Below, one piece after another: positions 24,901-38,449 of a stretch of 64,000 nt of DNA. The stretch is from Pipra filicauda (Eukaryota; Chordata; Aves; Passeriformes; Pipridae): positions 3,224,001 through 3,288,000 of the forward strand of contig NW_024104376.1 in NCBI RefSeq assembly GCF_003945595.2, in the 5' to 3' direction. Position 1 is the first letter of the stretch, and each line of letters begins with the position of its first letter. Made by a program: the position numbers and the translations under genes. The notes under the pieces are model-generated. The model searched no databases. It saw nothing but the letters and a program-made list of their open reading frames with translations, and was not told the origin of the DNA.

Positions 24901-27899
24901 GCAGCTTTGTAATCCTGTTATTCTGGACACCAGAGTGAGAAGTGACTAATCACTAGCTGGAAAGATAGCAAGTGAAACAGGAGCAGGTAGCAGCAGTTGG
25001 CTATCTTTACTGAAGGACTGACAAACAGAGTCAAAGGACTTCACATAGTAAACAAAAAGGCACGTTTTTACATAGCTTAAGAAGCCTGGTTTCTTATCTC
25101 AAAGATGAAGCCTTGTAAAGGTACCGTAAAATCTGTGTGGAAATGTATGGTTCCCCAAGCCAGAGAGACAGAAATAGAAGTCCTATGGCTAGGATGAATC
25201 TGTATGCTTGCATCTTTATACAGAAAAAGGCATCACTTTCTCAGGTCAAGATAATATGCCTTGAACAAATAAAGTATCTTCTCTTGCTTTATCTTTTCTA
25301 TAGTCCTTTTCCTTTTCTATGCTTCTCCCTGAATTGCCAGATATTTTTCTTGCCTGATAGTTTGGCTTGAGAGGCAATGTATTCTCACATGTCCACTACC
25401 AATAAAACAGGGTATTCCTGTCCCCTACGAATAGTCTTACTTGAGGATACCAATACCTAGAAAATGCTACTACAGACAACTGAATAACATTATTTAGCCC
25501 TGACTATGTTGCTCTATAACAAGTAAGTGCAGAATCCTGCTTTCAAGAATATGCCAGTTTTGAACAGTCTTTCCACATAATTGCGAGGAGATCATAGGCA
25601 AACAGTATCCTTCACCTGAAGAACAGAGCTGGAGAATATAGGAAAGGAGAGGAATATGAGATATTTATTATTTAGTGTCTATCAACCATAGAAATAAAAG
25701 GGAACAGACTTTGATTTTCACGTGGATACTCTAAATCAATTAAGCTTCTCACAGTGATAAGACTTAATGAATGAAAACATCCCCAGAGCTAATTAACATG
25801 TCAAAGGCAATATCAGGACAACAGCAGAACAGCCCATTGGAGATAACACATGTACTTAAGAGCACGAAATTAAAAGTTTTGTTCTTTCCATCCTATTCCT
25901 CATTCACAGCTATATGCCAACAGGCACTGCATTACTTTCTTCCATCTGCTATTCTCAGAAGGTAACAGCACCAATATCCCAAGTTCTGACTCTACTTCAC
26001 AGTCACATCAGCTCTGAATCTCACAGACATTCCTGCTGATCAGCCACTCTGGACCACAGCTGATTTGTTTATAGTAAATCCTTCATTACAAGTCAAATAA
26101 AGATTTCAGGAAAGAAATCTCAGTGAGGAAAGGAAACTTCACAAAACTCTTCAGATTTTCCAATTTTTTTTTTTTTTTTTTTTTTAGTAGAAACCTCCCT
26201 AAGCTTTCCCCAGGGAGAAACTGACTTCTAGGTAGAAAATTTTTTCTCTGATAAAAGACTTGTTTTTCAGTTATCCTTGATTTAGCCTGTGGACACAATC
26301 TAAAAAGCACTTTCTCACTTTAAGATGGCCGAATCACTCTGAACTTAACACAAGAGTGTTACAAAGCTAGGAAAAAAACTGATGCTGGATCCCTTGAGCT
26401 TAACAACCCATCTCATTCAGCAGCCACTGCACTTCCCTTGCTTTATCTGTGCACCTACTTCCCACTGAGACATGTGAGTTCAAGATGCATCCAAGAAAAA
26501 AAATAACCTTTCTTCTTTGTGCAGCAGATTAGAAGCTTTTTGCTCATCAGCAAAGAGAGGTTGTTTCTTCCACTTTATAAACAATAGACCTGGTGGGATG
26601 AAGACTGCAGTTAATCTGCTCTGACTGCTGCAGCTGTGTGGGAGCACACAGGGGCACAATGCCCTCCTATATGGCAATTTTGTCTGAGTGAGGCCAAGAA
26701 TAAATCTTTAGACAATGCTGACTTAGAAAGTTTTTTGGCATTTCACTTTTGTTTTGAGGAAGAACCTAAACTGACACTGAAGGCAGTAGCGTGTTTAATC
26801 AGTTTGCTTTTCCAGAATCCTTTAGAAATCTCATGCAGATGAGACAACAACAAATAGAGAAACTCCAGAAAATATTCATCTAAATAATGACTGTGGTACA
26901 ACTGAATTGGATGGAAGGACAGAGTGAAGCCAGCTGAGTTCAAGTGCATGACTACCCATGAGGCTGTAAGAGGACTATTGCCCAGACTCCAGGGTTAATC
27001 CAGAGAAATTCTTCCCATGTTCAAACAGGCAACGAAGAGGGACAAACTGCCCTCTCAAGGTGCTTCTCTGTTCACTGGAGGAAGACCCTGCAGAACTAGC
27101 TTAGATAAGTCACTTTGGTTTAGCTTAAATTTACATTTTAGAGTTTATCATAACCAAGGTTTAACTGATAATTTAATCTTCTTTTTTTCTTTCTCTGTAA
27201 CAGAGACAAAAATCTCTTCTTCTCTGTCAACAGGATATGCAGAAGTTTCAATGAATCCATTACTGAACTATTATATTTTTCAATCAAAAAATCCATTGCC
27301 CAACAGTGACTAGTCCTACTTCACAGTTTTCCACCAATTCCATAAATTGCGTCCAAGTTTCATCATTTCCTAATTCAGGTTTTCTGAGAAATGTTACTCA
27401 TCACTGAAGAATGTTCTGGTCATTGAAGAGGTTAAGATATAATATTTTCTTACATTTTTGTGGCTGTTTTCTCTTTTGAAGAGAAAATATTATGGGAGAG
27501 GAAGCTTCCCTGCTGATTGCAGTTGCTCAGCTTTCCTGTATTTCTCATCTTTAGTTCTACATTTTCTCCAATTCAAAATTTAAACCAAGTTGCTTTACAC
27601 AAAAAGCTTGATGCTGCAAAAATATTTTGCTAAGAAATACCGTTGGAAAGCCAAAAGGATAAATCCTCCTTTGTCCTTCCTATACTCAACATCAAACACA
27701 GAGGCAGGAGGGTCATAGAAGGTTGTGAGTAACGCTCTTAAATCCTTTTGTGAGTTTTGAAAGAACATGTGATCATCTGAGCCACTGCTGACCACAGAAA
27801 GAAGAAGTGACAGGAGGAACTGGTCCACACTCTCCTGTAGCAGCTGGATGGCAGGGATGAGCGCTGCTACACAGTTCATTTATCTGAGCAAACTGTGGA
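21961..27899. other. Non-coding stretch with poly(T)
   Basis: No gene recognised over about 6 kb. Poly(T)22 lies at 26164-26185. ORFs are short (the longest is 99 codons) and unlike known proteins. Confidence 0.5.
26164..26185. repeat. Poly(T)22 tract
   Basis: Uninterrupted run of 22 T. On the minus strand it would be a poly(A) tail, but no retroposed body is recognisable next to it. Confidence 0.95.
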
Positions 27900-29050
27900 G
27901 CTCACCCACTATCAGACTTTTCTGTCTTCTGCAGCTTACACTGCTAGTCTTTTTCTCAATAATTCTTTCTCCTTTTTTAAAAGGAATCTGATTTATTATC
28001 AGAGGATCCATAAGAGTAGAAAAATCTCCCCTCGAGCTTTCCCTCCCTCCATGCCAAGTTCTTAGCCTTGCTCCTTTTCTCCCACTTCTTTCACTGGCTC
28101 TCCTCCCATGCCTCGCAGCCAGCACCTTTGAAGAAATATGCAGCCTCCTCCACCTTGCCCGTTCCCCTGGCTGTTCCTCCTGCTACATAATGGTGCCTGT
28201 GCTCTGAGATCTGCTCTCCTTCAGTGAACTCTGGTTGTCCTCATGTACCCTCACTACCCTGGGCCTCCATTCAGTCATCTCTTTCCACCTGCAGCATTTT
28301 CTCCATGAGAGAGGAACGTGGGCTTGGTTGGTGTGTGCAGATTCCACAGAGCCTGGATTCAAGACAGGGTGTGATGGAGTATGAATACTGGTGATGCAGC
28401 TCTCTCATGAGCCTCAAGGAGCTTGTCCAGCTGTAACCCTTTCACCAAAGTCGCTGGTGTTCGGTGTGTGACACTATGACTCGGCAATACCGTTGTCCGA
28501 GCTCACCATCCTGCCTCCTGGGACTCCTGCAAGCTCTTTCCTGCTCTATCAGAATTGCTTTTCCCAATCTCTTATCCCATGCCCCTACCCCATGTGGGCC
28601 TCACTCATCCCTTCATTGCCATTCAGGTTTCCCATACATGTCTTTACCTGTTCTGCTGTCCTCTGCTCTCCCTAATGCCTCCTTTCAGCCCACATGACAG
28701 TAGTTTTTGATGTGTTCCTCCTGCTACACCTGCTCCAGCCAGACATGGCAGGGCTTCTGTCCCCTCTCACACTTGTCTCCTATTCCCACTTCCATTTTTC
28801 TGCTCAGTTTATATCTGATATTCCCCTTGCACTCTCTGGACCTGACTTCAAACCTTCTCCATACAAATTTTGCCTCATGTAGCACAGTTATGCCAACCCT
28901 CTGCTCCTCATTTCCTTCTCTGTCACCCTCTGAGTGACTTTTGATATCCTTCTCCTTTGTCTCTAGGACCCTTTATCTCTAATTCCAACCTACCCTCCCT
29001 CTCCCACACTGCTACAATTTCTCCTCTTTCTCCTTGTAAAATTTTTCATT
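27900..29050. other. Long pyrimidine-biased block
   Basis: Over about 1.1 kb the plus strand is visibly enriched in C and T, with dense 'cctcctcc', 'tttctcct' and 'ctcttcc' phrases, especially 28500-29040. Several overlapping 60-80 codon ORFs rich in Ser/Leu/Pro/Phe come from this composition and are not taken as genes. It could be the body of an old, unidentified retroelement or a strand-asymmetric transcribed region. No family match could be made by eye. Confidence 0.5.
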
Positions 29051-29657
29051 TTCTTAGGAGTCCAGGTTGCAGGCCCTGCTCCTGGGCAGTTTGTAACTTG
29101 GTTTGTGCTCACTTGGGCAAGCAGGTTCAGAAAGAGGAAAAAAATGTTTGTTCAACCCACAGCATTAGGAAAGCTGGGACCTTGATTTTTCTCTGAATCA
29201 GACTTTTCTGGGGTTCTGATCTGTACCTGTTTTGACCAGGTTCTTCCTACTGATGCTAAAGAATCTCTTGACATTTTCAAATGAAAAATTACTGTGCTAA
29301 AGCCAGACAAAACCCAGTGTATTGTCTATTTTTTATACAATGTCCTAGGGATCTGGGTGGAAAGCAAGAGAACAGTTAGCACCTCAGTGGCTCTTTAGGT
29401 GGAAAATATATGAGTGCCCTCTTCAATTCCTAAAAGGCAAATATAAAGAGACCCACCTTAATCCTCAAGTGCATTCGACACCGCTGGCACCAGCTTTGTG
29501 ACTGTGCATGATCAGATGAGTCCCACCCACCTTAGTCCCTGTGGATAATACCATTGCCAAAATATTATAGCACCAGAAACCTCAGCAGAGGAGCTCAGCA
29601 GTTGCCTTCACCTTCATTCAGAAACAAGGAAAGAGGAGGAGGTATTTCTACCTAGTT

Positions 29658-29717
29658 GCACAATGACTTCAGTAATCCTTGGGGGTCCCTTCCAACTCAG
29701 AATATTCTATGATTCTT
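29658..29717 (+). mobile_element. CR1 LINE 3' tip
   Basis: A plus-strand CR1 terminus: 'aatccttgggggtcccttcc', 'aactcagaatattc', then the terminal 'tatgattctt'. Only about 60 bp is recognisable; upstream sequence is not clearly CR1, so the copy is extremely 5'-truncated. Confidence 0.85.
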
Positions 29718-32429
29718 CGTTGCTTTCCAAGGAGAAGGCCATTGACACTCATTCCTTGGGTCCTTAGTCTGGACTTCCATGGATCCCCCCACCTATTTTT
29801 TCCAGTTTCTCATGTGCCACAGCTGTATGCCAAGTTTTAAATCCTTAAGATTAGGGATGTCAACACTACTAGTGCCAAATGGTAAAAAGTCATTAAGATT
29901 AACTGTCTGAAAAATTAAAGTACTTCTGAGATCTCTAGGTGTGTTGGCTTCACATTTTCAACTGAGATTTTTTTCAAAAACACTTTGTTTCTGGAGTTGA
30001 AACTCTATAACGTGCTTCTAACTTTATTGATGGTGGGAGTTTTTTTACCTGAAATTTTCTCTTTGAAAGGATAAAATTAATCTGTAAAGGACCTCAGATG
30101 TCAGAACAGCGTTCTTGTCTTAGGGCAAGGTCACCTTTACCCAGGTTGTAAGGGTGTATTTTTCACCCAATCTGAGTATGTACAGCAAATCCCTCATTAG
30201 GTTTAGGAACTCTAATCTCTGTGGCAAATAAAATCTAGAGAACAACTGGTCCTCCCGAACCTCATGTCTGCCTTAGGATGCAATGGATCACTCTTAGGAT
30301 CCACTGACTGTACTTACTAAATTTCCCCAGATCAGACTGGAAATTGAAAAAAAAAATTAAAAAAAATCAAGCCTTGTAGTGTTTAAAGCCAGGGAAAGCA
30401 AACACCACTCCAGCTGTTTGAGTGTACATAAACTGCCTATCGTATTCCAGCACTGCTGATGAAGCCTTGGCTTGTAGAGTTTAGGATGTAGTTTGTCTGG
30501 TCAGATGTGGACACCTTCGTTGTGAGGAGATGGGTCACACCCTAATCTCCAGTGAACAACCAGGTCTCCAATGCTCTTGAGGGCATATTCTCCAATGTCA
30601 AAGCCAACACTGTTCCCAAAATCTTTAGTTACTGCCAAGGGTCTTCACATTCACTCTATGTAATTTGTAACCCTTTATATCAGAGAATGGGTAGCTCTAC
30701 CACATAGACTGTAATTTTCCTCTTCCAGTGAAAGCCCATCCGTCCATTACCAAGCCATTATGGATACAGGAAACAGAATATCTCCTCCAATCATGTAACA
30801 GTCCTTTTAATATTTGAAAATTGTACAATTAAAATTATAAACTGATATTTTAAAAATTGGTCACTTAAATATGTGTATCTTCATTTAATATAAAACTGCT
30901 AGATCTGACCTGAAAGACCTTTCTTTGTGGTTGCTCTGTGGATATTTCAATTCTAATATGATAAAATGTTTCAGTTGAAAACTACGGGAAGATATTTCCA
31001 GCTTCAAATTACTACACAGTGTATGCAGAATGCTATGTTACTCTGGAAAAAAAATGTTTAAAAAAAATCTTATATTTCTGTACTGAAAACATTTTATAAG
31101 AAAATTATGAACAACCTAAAAGTCTGTCCAGTGACATTTCTAGCATAAGAGCCAGTACTGTAAAGTTGTTGTCAGTAACAGTTCCTTCTAACTTCCTGAC
31201 TGAGCTGTTCTCAAGCTAAAACTCCTCCCCTAACTGCTGTGACTTTGTGTCTCTCACAAAAATTATGAAGTAAGGATTACTGTCTACATTAGAATTTGTC
31301 AGTTTCTTCAAACAGACATTGCTTAGCCGAGGAAAATTCAAACTAGTGAAAGCAATGCACATATTACTTTTTAAAACGTATATGTGTTTTTTTCTTTAGG
31401 GGTGTGTGTATATAGACTCATGTGGAGATTCTTATGCGTACACAAATAATGTATTTTCTTCTAACATACCATATACTATAAATATAAACCATGTCCTTAA
31501 AACCCTATAAAAGTCCTCCGTTATTGACTATAATTTGCTACAGTCAGACCAAAGTCTTTTGTATATAATTTATTGGTAATCTATTGATTTACCCTTGTCT
31601 ATATTTGTTCTCTTCCCGGCATTTATCTATGAATTCAACTATGAGTCTCTTTTATACTGATCCTATTCAACTTTCAATAATTTACTTTTAAACTTGCAAT
31701 TTCTCAGGTTAACACTGTACTGTCCGAATTATATCCTATAGGAAGTTGGATATATATTTTTGCATGAAAACCATCACTGGAAATGCTAATACTGGCAAAT
31801 TCCTTTATGCAAGTATGTTCCTACCATCTCTGCATTTGAGGTCATATTTACCCTGAGGTACTAACCCTTTAAATTCAGTCCAGTTTGTTTTGGTCTCTTC
31901 ATTTGTTTATTTTTTCAACTCTAAAATGAATGAGATGCAGTAAACAGAATCAAAAGAAGATTTTTAAGAAGTACATACCATGTGTGCCTTCTCCATGAAC
32001 ACTGCCAATGGAAAGCCACATAGAAAAATAAATGGGCTATTTCCTACTGCTAATAAATATTTGGTTCCATTTTGTGAGGAGGCAGCACACACATTGCCTG
32101 TGAAAACCAATTAAAGTTCTGCAAACAGAAGATTTCCAGAGTCAGGCACATATGCTCTAGACTGATACTTGGAATGTTAAATAGAAACACTAGATAAATT
32201 TTTCTGCATCATTTTTATCTGAACAATCCAGTAAGTTTATGCAATAAAATTACAAGATCACTTGCAAAGGAAAATTGATCAGAATGTTGATTTTTTTTTT
32301 TATTATTATAACCATTCCACTTTCTTTTTTATAGCCTTTATTACAAGGCCTGCTGGCCATCATTTTTTATGGGAATTCTTGGATTAGGTCTATGTTTAGG
32401 AAAGCATTAAATGCCGAATTTTTAAAAAT
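29718..32429. other. Non-coding, strongly AT-rich stretch
   Basis: No ORF long enough to list and no recognisable repeat. The stretch at about 30760-31760 is particularly AT-rich, with many short A and T runs. Confidence 0.5.
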
Positions 32430-32439
32430 GCAAATATTC

Positions 32440-32515
32440 TCCTTGAAATCAATGGGCCTGCTTCTAAAATTAAAGTTAAGCATCTGCTTAAATATTTCTT
32501 GGCCTGGATCTGTAA
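32440..32515 (+). repeat. Ancient CR1/L3-type LINE relic
   Basis: The phrases 'ccttgaaatcaatgggcctg' and 'taaagttaagcatctgctta' followed by 'ttcttggcctggatc' match a widespread amniote relic (conserved in turtles, crocodilians and birds) that reads 'gaagtcaatggg ... aagttaagcatgtgcttaag'. Short and diverged; recognised from memory only. Confidence 0.5.
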
Positions 32516-34189
32516 TCCATACACAGATGGACTAACAGTGGTAGTGAGTTTCAAGATGTCATCATGACAAAAAAGCCTCCATTAGATCGTTAATCTATCT
32601 AGATATTTATATGGCATCCATCTCTATAAAAACTGCAGTACCTATCTTAAAGTAGCCAAGAGTGAGGTCATATAATTCCCCTGATTCTAGCCTATTTATT
32701 GGTTCTTCATTTCTGGCCTTCCAGGGAGTTAGCTGTACCACCCTGGATAATCACATGAAAACTCTGCATCTACTGCTGCTGGCTGCTCAAAACAACCTCA
32801 CTGGCTTTGCACTGAAGGAAGAGGAGAGTTTGTCAAAGCCACATCCTGCTCAGCTAAGGACAGCTTTCAGATAAGGGACAACCAGGAGGAACTGGGGACA
32901 AGACCTTCTCCAGCCATAGAAGGTTGTCTCAATCATTCCTACATGCCACCTTCCTCCAAAATTATAAGCATGTTTCCTGAAAAGCTCCCCCTCTTTCTAC
33001 CCCCAAAGTCTGTTGACTATAAATCATCCCATAGTTCGCTAGTTAGATGGCTTCACATTCATAACACAACAAATATTTCCCCTCTAGCATCAAGTCATTT
33101 GGGCTCCATGGAGTATAATTCCTGAAGTAAAGCAGTGATCTTTGAGACAGAAGTTGCTTTCCATTCCACAAAGGACAAGGGTTTGTTAATCATGCAACTA
33201 TTTAAAAGTCACTCCCAAGATGTGCACCTGAGCTCAGAGTCTATAATTTATAATCTACCCACCCACACATGTGCACTGCAATCAGATCACTGTTCCCACA
33301 GAAAATAAACATGCTGAAACACAAGACCCAACACTGTTCCAAGCAGTGATAAACCATTTAAAAGATACGGGATGGTTTCATAATGTCTCCAGGTAGCATA
33401 GGGCAGGGTCAAATGTACCCTCACCTGCTGTGGAGTGTTAATTCAAATGTACAAATGTAAAGAAGAGAGAGTTTCCTTTGAAACTTCTTTAAAAATTGGG
33501 CCTTGATATGATGGAAGTATAGTTCCCTATGCCAAAAGGTGAATGGTTTAAAAAATCTCTTAATGAAAGGATTCAGAGCTACTCAAAAAATGCTGAAAAA
33601 TTAACTCCTCAACGTATCATTTTCCCATTTGATAGTACCTTTAAAATCAAGTAAATCTACAGGAGGGAGAAACTGATGCAAACAAACCAGTAAACACAGA
33701 TTTTGGTAGAACACTAGCATGAGACTCAAAATAAAATACTGCTTTTTAAAACAGTCATAATGCCTACATGCAGTTGAATGACTGAGGGGCTCTGTGGCAG
33801 CCATGGAACATGGTCATTTATAATCATGTCATTCCACATAAACTTGTTTGGCATGGAACCACACCTCCAAGGAGGCACCAGTCTCTTCCTCTGGAAGAGT
33901 GTGGTATATCATGTAACAGCGAGTTATATAATCTGTAGTTAATTCAACTTTTTACTTCGGTTAGGATAAAGGCAAGTGCTGATATACCTGCATTTGTCAA
34001 AAGGCATTTATTCCATTTTTTCAACTAATTTCAAAGAAGACAGTGACAGATTCCTGATGGCATTCTGGTGCGTGTCCTCACCAAAATAAACCATGAACTT
34101 GAGTGTCCTCTAGCAGGGTAGGTACCTCTAAAGGTTTCTGGCACTGGAGTACCCAAGCACACTATAAATATTAATGGAGTTATCCTTCC

Positions 34190-34320
34190 AACTTTGCTAT
34201 GATGCTTTATTACCCCCATTTGGAAAAGGAGAATTGAATTTCAAAGTCACTTACCTAAGGCAAGACAGGAATTTTGTACTGGTTCCAGGATAGAGCTCAC
34301 ATTTCTGGAGTCCTCATCAG
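34190..34320 (+). repeat. MIR/L3-like ancient SINE relic
   Basis: Contains 'tattacccccatttggaaaa', 'agtcacttacctaaggcaag' and 'ggttccaggatagagctcac', which parallel the classic MIR core order (tattatccccattttacaga ... tgacttgcccaaggtcacac ... cagagccagg). Diverged. Confidence 0.45.
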
Positions 34321-37264
34321 AAGTGTCTTTTTCTACCCTCTTCTGATAGACACAAAAGTAATTTTTGCGCGTCAATATTTTCTGTTGACTTGGATCTAAG
34401 CTATTGTCTCCTACAGGTGATCATAAAGCATGTAAAAGTGAGCTCTTATTTTGGGATAAGAGATAGTGCCTCCATAAGAGGGGACTAGAATTTAATTTGC
34501 AGTCTTGCTTTCTCCTTGGCTGTCAGTAAGCACAGACCCTGAAGAAAAAAGGAGTGCTCTGTGTTGCACAACCTGCAGTGATTGCTCTGGATGATTAAGA
34601 GGTGGAATTAATACATTCCATGGATGAACTATCCAATCTTCCTTAGCCTGAGGGATAGAAACTAAAATCCTGGGCCTAGATGGAGAATTTAAGAGACATG
34701 AAGAGTATCCCTGGAGAACAAAATAATTTGTTTGGCCTTACTGTGAGCACACTGATCAAATATGCAAAAACATACCAAATGCCCGGTAAATGGGAAAAAT
34801 AAGCAAATTTCACCCAAAGAGCCTTGCATACCTGATGTTTTCAGTTTGTTTGGGTTCACATCTCTCAAGTTTTGCTCTGAATTCATTACACTCAAAAAAA
34901 ATGCACATCAAATCCTACCCAGAACTGTTGTATTTTATTTACTTCAAAACCAAATAGTCTGATTTTCCTACTATACCATAACTATGGTTAGATTTGCTGA
35001 ATACTTGTTCCAGAATTCAGACAACAATTTTAATTTACCCAGAATGAGATTAAGATTTGTCATTCTAGGCACAATCAGAAACATGAGCTAGAAGAACGTA
35101 CGGATCTCCAAGGTGACATCTCAGTCCTCACACTGCTGAGGGACTGTTGAGCATCTAATGCACAAAACAGTAAAATATTTATGTCAATACTTTAAAGCAC
35201 AATGATAAATTATGTATTATGGCCCCTTAAACTGAATATGCACATCTTAATCATAAACTGGTGGTTTAGCAAATATTGCAGTGACTTGATAGTGAGATTT
35301 AAAAGTAAGATTCCATAGTTCTCACTTTGGGGAGTGGGGGGGATCATGATGCAAATCAGATGCTTTTTAGAGCAAAACCAGCCTGGAAATATTTTCAGGG
35401 AGGTCTAACCTTCATTTTGAAGACACTTATCCTCACTGTCCTCATCACCAGACATTTTAAAAACACGTGCATGATCTTGCGACTTCCAAGTCCATGACTT
35501 CTCCTGTCTTATCTGCACTTGAAGTATTTCCTAAACTGACTTCACTAAGAACTTCTAGCCTGATGAAATAAAACTTTTTTTTTTCATAACTGTGAAGTTG
35601 TTAAGAGATAAGCAATTCTTCAGTATTTCGTGGCTTTTTCCACCAGTACATCCAGGTATCCAGATAGAAATATCTTGATACCACTTGGTTGATGTTCAGA
35701 CAAAATTTTCTGTTCTGGGTTTCAGTGTGGCCCGGAGATGGAAACTATCTGTTAAACTAGGGTGTAGAATGAGTAATCTTCAGTATTTAAAGATACTTTT
35801 GTCCTTGAACACTATTTGGCTTCAAGTTCTCCTTCCAGTTGTTCTAAATCACCCTCAGGAAAAAATAACCACAGTTAGAATTAAACTTTGTACACACTTT
35901 GAACTTGTATAGAAACTGGGAAGTGTTCCTTTACACCAACATTAGACAGAGTCTGTAGGGCACAACCTCCTTCATAATGCTTAGGTCATGTGGGGATATT
36001 TCTTTGTATACCTATTAATTAAGGTGTCATGAATTAATTAGGCACAATGCCACTAAAAAAGCTATGATAAGCAGTGCATCTTATACGCTAATAGTATGGG
36101 CGTCTCTTACATAAGTGAATCATCCCTATTTCCCAAATCAGCAATTTTGCTGTGCCCCTTGGGTGAATGTCTTTCAGAGAAATTATTCCCAGAACTTCTT
36201 CAGAGAACGTCTGAGACAGCACTTGAACATCACTAATTTATCTTTCCTCACCTATGCTGGAGGTCTTTTGGACAATAATTCTTTTACTTATGTCCCCACC
36301 CCAGGTGTGAGGTCCTACTCCTACCTTTGAATTGTCTTTGGGATCATGGCCCTGCCACAGCTATAGACTGAAACCACTGCTATTGATGGTGGCTTTGTAC
36401 CTATGCCCAAAGGGGAGTGCTCTGCTCTTAGAGCAACCTCCCTGCTTGTTGAAACACCACCCAGGAAGAGGCACAACTTAAGATGAACTGCAGTACCCAT
36501 TCCTTTCAAAACTGAGTTTTCTGAGGAGATGAAATAGCAAGCTGTGATGATAAAAAAAATCCAACTTCTAAGAAAGTTACACAGTGAAGAAAACCACATC
36601 CAAGTGAGACAAAAATGCCTAAAACGTAACAAGATTAAATAAAAAAGCTTCTTACAAAGTTAGACAGGTTAAACTGTCAAGTCATGTCAGATATTTCAAG
36701 GAGTAAAAATGGCACCTGTAACTACATCAGCTGGGTAGGACATGCATCCTCCTGTTGTTGGCTACAGGTACCACCCAAGTGGCAAGTGCTCAGCCCTTCT
36801 GAAAATTAAGACAGTTGTTGAGGCAGACAGATGAGGTTACCGCAGTCCTGCAAGGTTTGCTTTGTTTTGGTTTTTCCGCCTGTTTATTGTTTTCTTGTTC
36901 TTTTTTTTTTTCCTAAGGGATTAATGAAATGACAGTAAATTAAAAGGTTTTCATGTTTCAGCTACTATCCTGCTGTTCTATACATTTTCCAAGGCCAGAT
37001 GAGTTGACTTACTCTCAAGGAGAGGCAGGTTCCTTTTGTTAGCTGATGTTAAGTATTATCAGCATCTCCAGAGGCTTGGAATAAACTCAGTTCTCTTTTC
37101 ATTGCAAGGCACCTGTGGACATCTACAGCATGAGCACATGGGACCTGAGGCGTTTTGGCAAGTCTATACGGAAAAAAGTAGGCATCTCTGTACTATGAAA
37201 GTACCAACACTCTGGAGGATTTGGGCACCTAAAATCTGCCTCAACTGGAACTTAAGCAAGTAAG

Positions 37265-37370
37265 TAACTTTTCAGGTCCCATCCAAAATTATTTGCCCAA
37301 GACTGCACAGACGAGCTACCAAAATGAACTCTAAGCCTCTCAAACCACAGTCAAAGCCCCTGCCACTAAC
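37265..37370 (+). repeat. MIR-like ancient SINE relic
   Basis: 'attatttgcccaagactgca' followed by 'cagacgagctacc' and 'gaactctaagcctctcaaac' resembles the 3' half of MIR (cttgcccaaggtcacacagc ... gaacccaggtct). Weak but correctly ordered. Confidence 0.35.
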
Positions 37371-38449
37371 TCATCCTTTCTTAATTTATAGCTAACTTAA
37401 TCTCCCTAGCTGGACTCTGCTCAGCTAGGATCAACAGTGGTGTAAATCACTGCAATAATACCAATCAAGAAGCTGCATCCAGCACATTTTTTCTTTGCTC
37501 ACTAATGCATCAGAGAGACAGAAGATACAAAGAACATTATCAGGATTGACTTAAAAAGCATCTACAGCAAAGCAATGTGGCCTAAGATGTTAGAGAATGA
37601 GCCACATACTCTTCAGCTCTCTTTTCCTCTAAAGCCAAAATCAGTGGGTTCTGTGGGCATCTCGGTTGATTTAAATGAGTTTTGTATCAGACCCCCATAG
37701 TATATGGTTAAAAGATTCTGGGCAGGAAGAACTGTCAAGGAAAGGATGTAGCTAAAATTACATTTTGATGAAAAGGGGAAAACAGGTTTTCCAAAGTACA
37801 GAGTGTTTTTGCTCTTACTGGGATGCTTTCTAAGCCCTGTTCCTTCTGTGCTTTAATTCTTTTGTTACTAAAACCACAAACACTTTCCGGGCCGGGAAAT
37901 CCAATGTCTCTGCAAGTAATTATCTTTACACACAATAGACACAGAAAGCATTGTCACCACTTGAGAAGTGCATATAGCTAAAATATTTACATGTAGGTAT
38001 TCCTGGGCCAACAGTGGAAAATAAAGCAGGCTAATGGAAGAGCTAAAAGAGAGAACAAGGTAGATGCTTTTATAAGCAACGTATTTTCTGTCTAATTTGG
38101 GGTCTTGTCATTAAATTAGAATTTTAGTATCCTAACCAAGTTAAAGATCAGCTGCATCCAGCCAAGTCCACGTATGGCAACGAGGCAGGGCAAAAGCAGA
38201 AACCAGGAATCTTGTCTACTCTATTTGAGAGTGATTAGTCAGACTCTCAGTTCTTCATAACACTTTTCCACACCCTAGTTCTCAAAACATCATTTCAAAA
38301 AAAAACCATGGAACACTTTTATAAGAGAAGAAAGTAACTAAGTTGTGTCAAAGATCAGTGTCAGAGTAAAATATAGTCCTGAACGAGCATGCACTTAACT
38401 ACTTCTGACTGTGTTGTTTCATAATAGCAAAAAAGATATGTTCTAAGAT

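Larger units (their letters stand above)
32516..38449. other. Non-coding stretch with a few MIR-like relics
   Basis: No gene recognised over about 6 kb. It includes MIR-like pieces at 34190-34320 and 37265-37370, listed separately. ORFs are all about 100 codons or fewer. Confidence 0.5.

Noticed and set aside
28464..28937. Overlapping Ser/Leu/Pro-rich ORFs
   Set aside because: They are produced by the pyrimidine-biased composition in several frames at once, which is typical of non-coding C/T-rich DNA.
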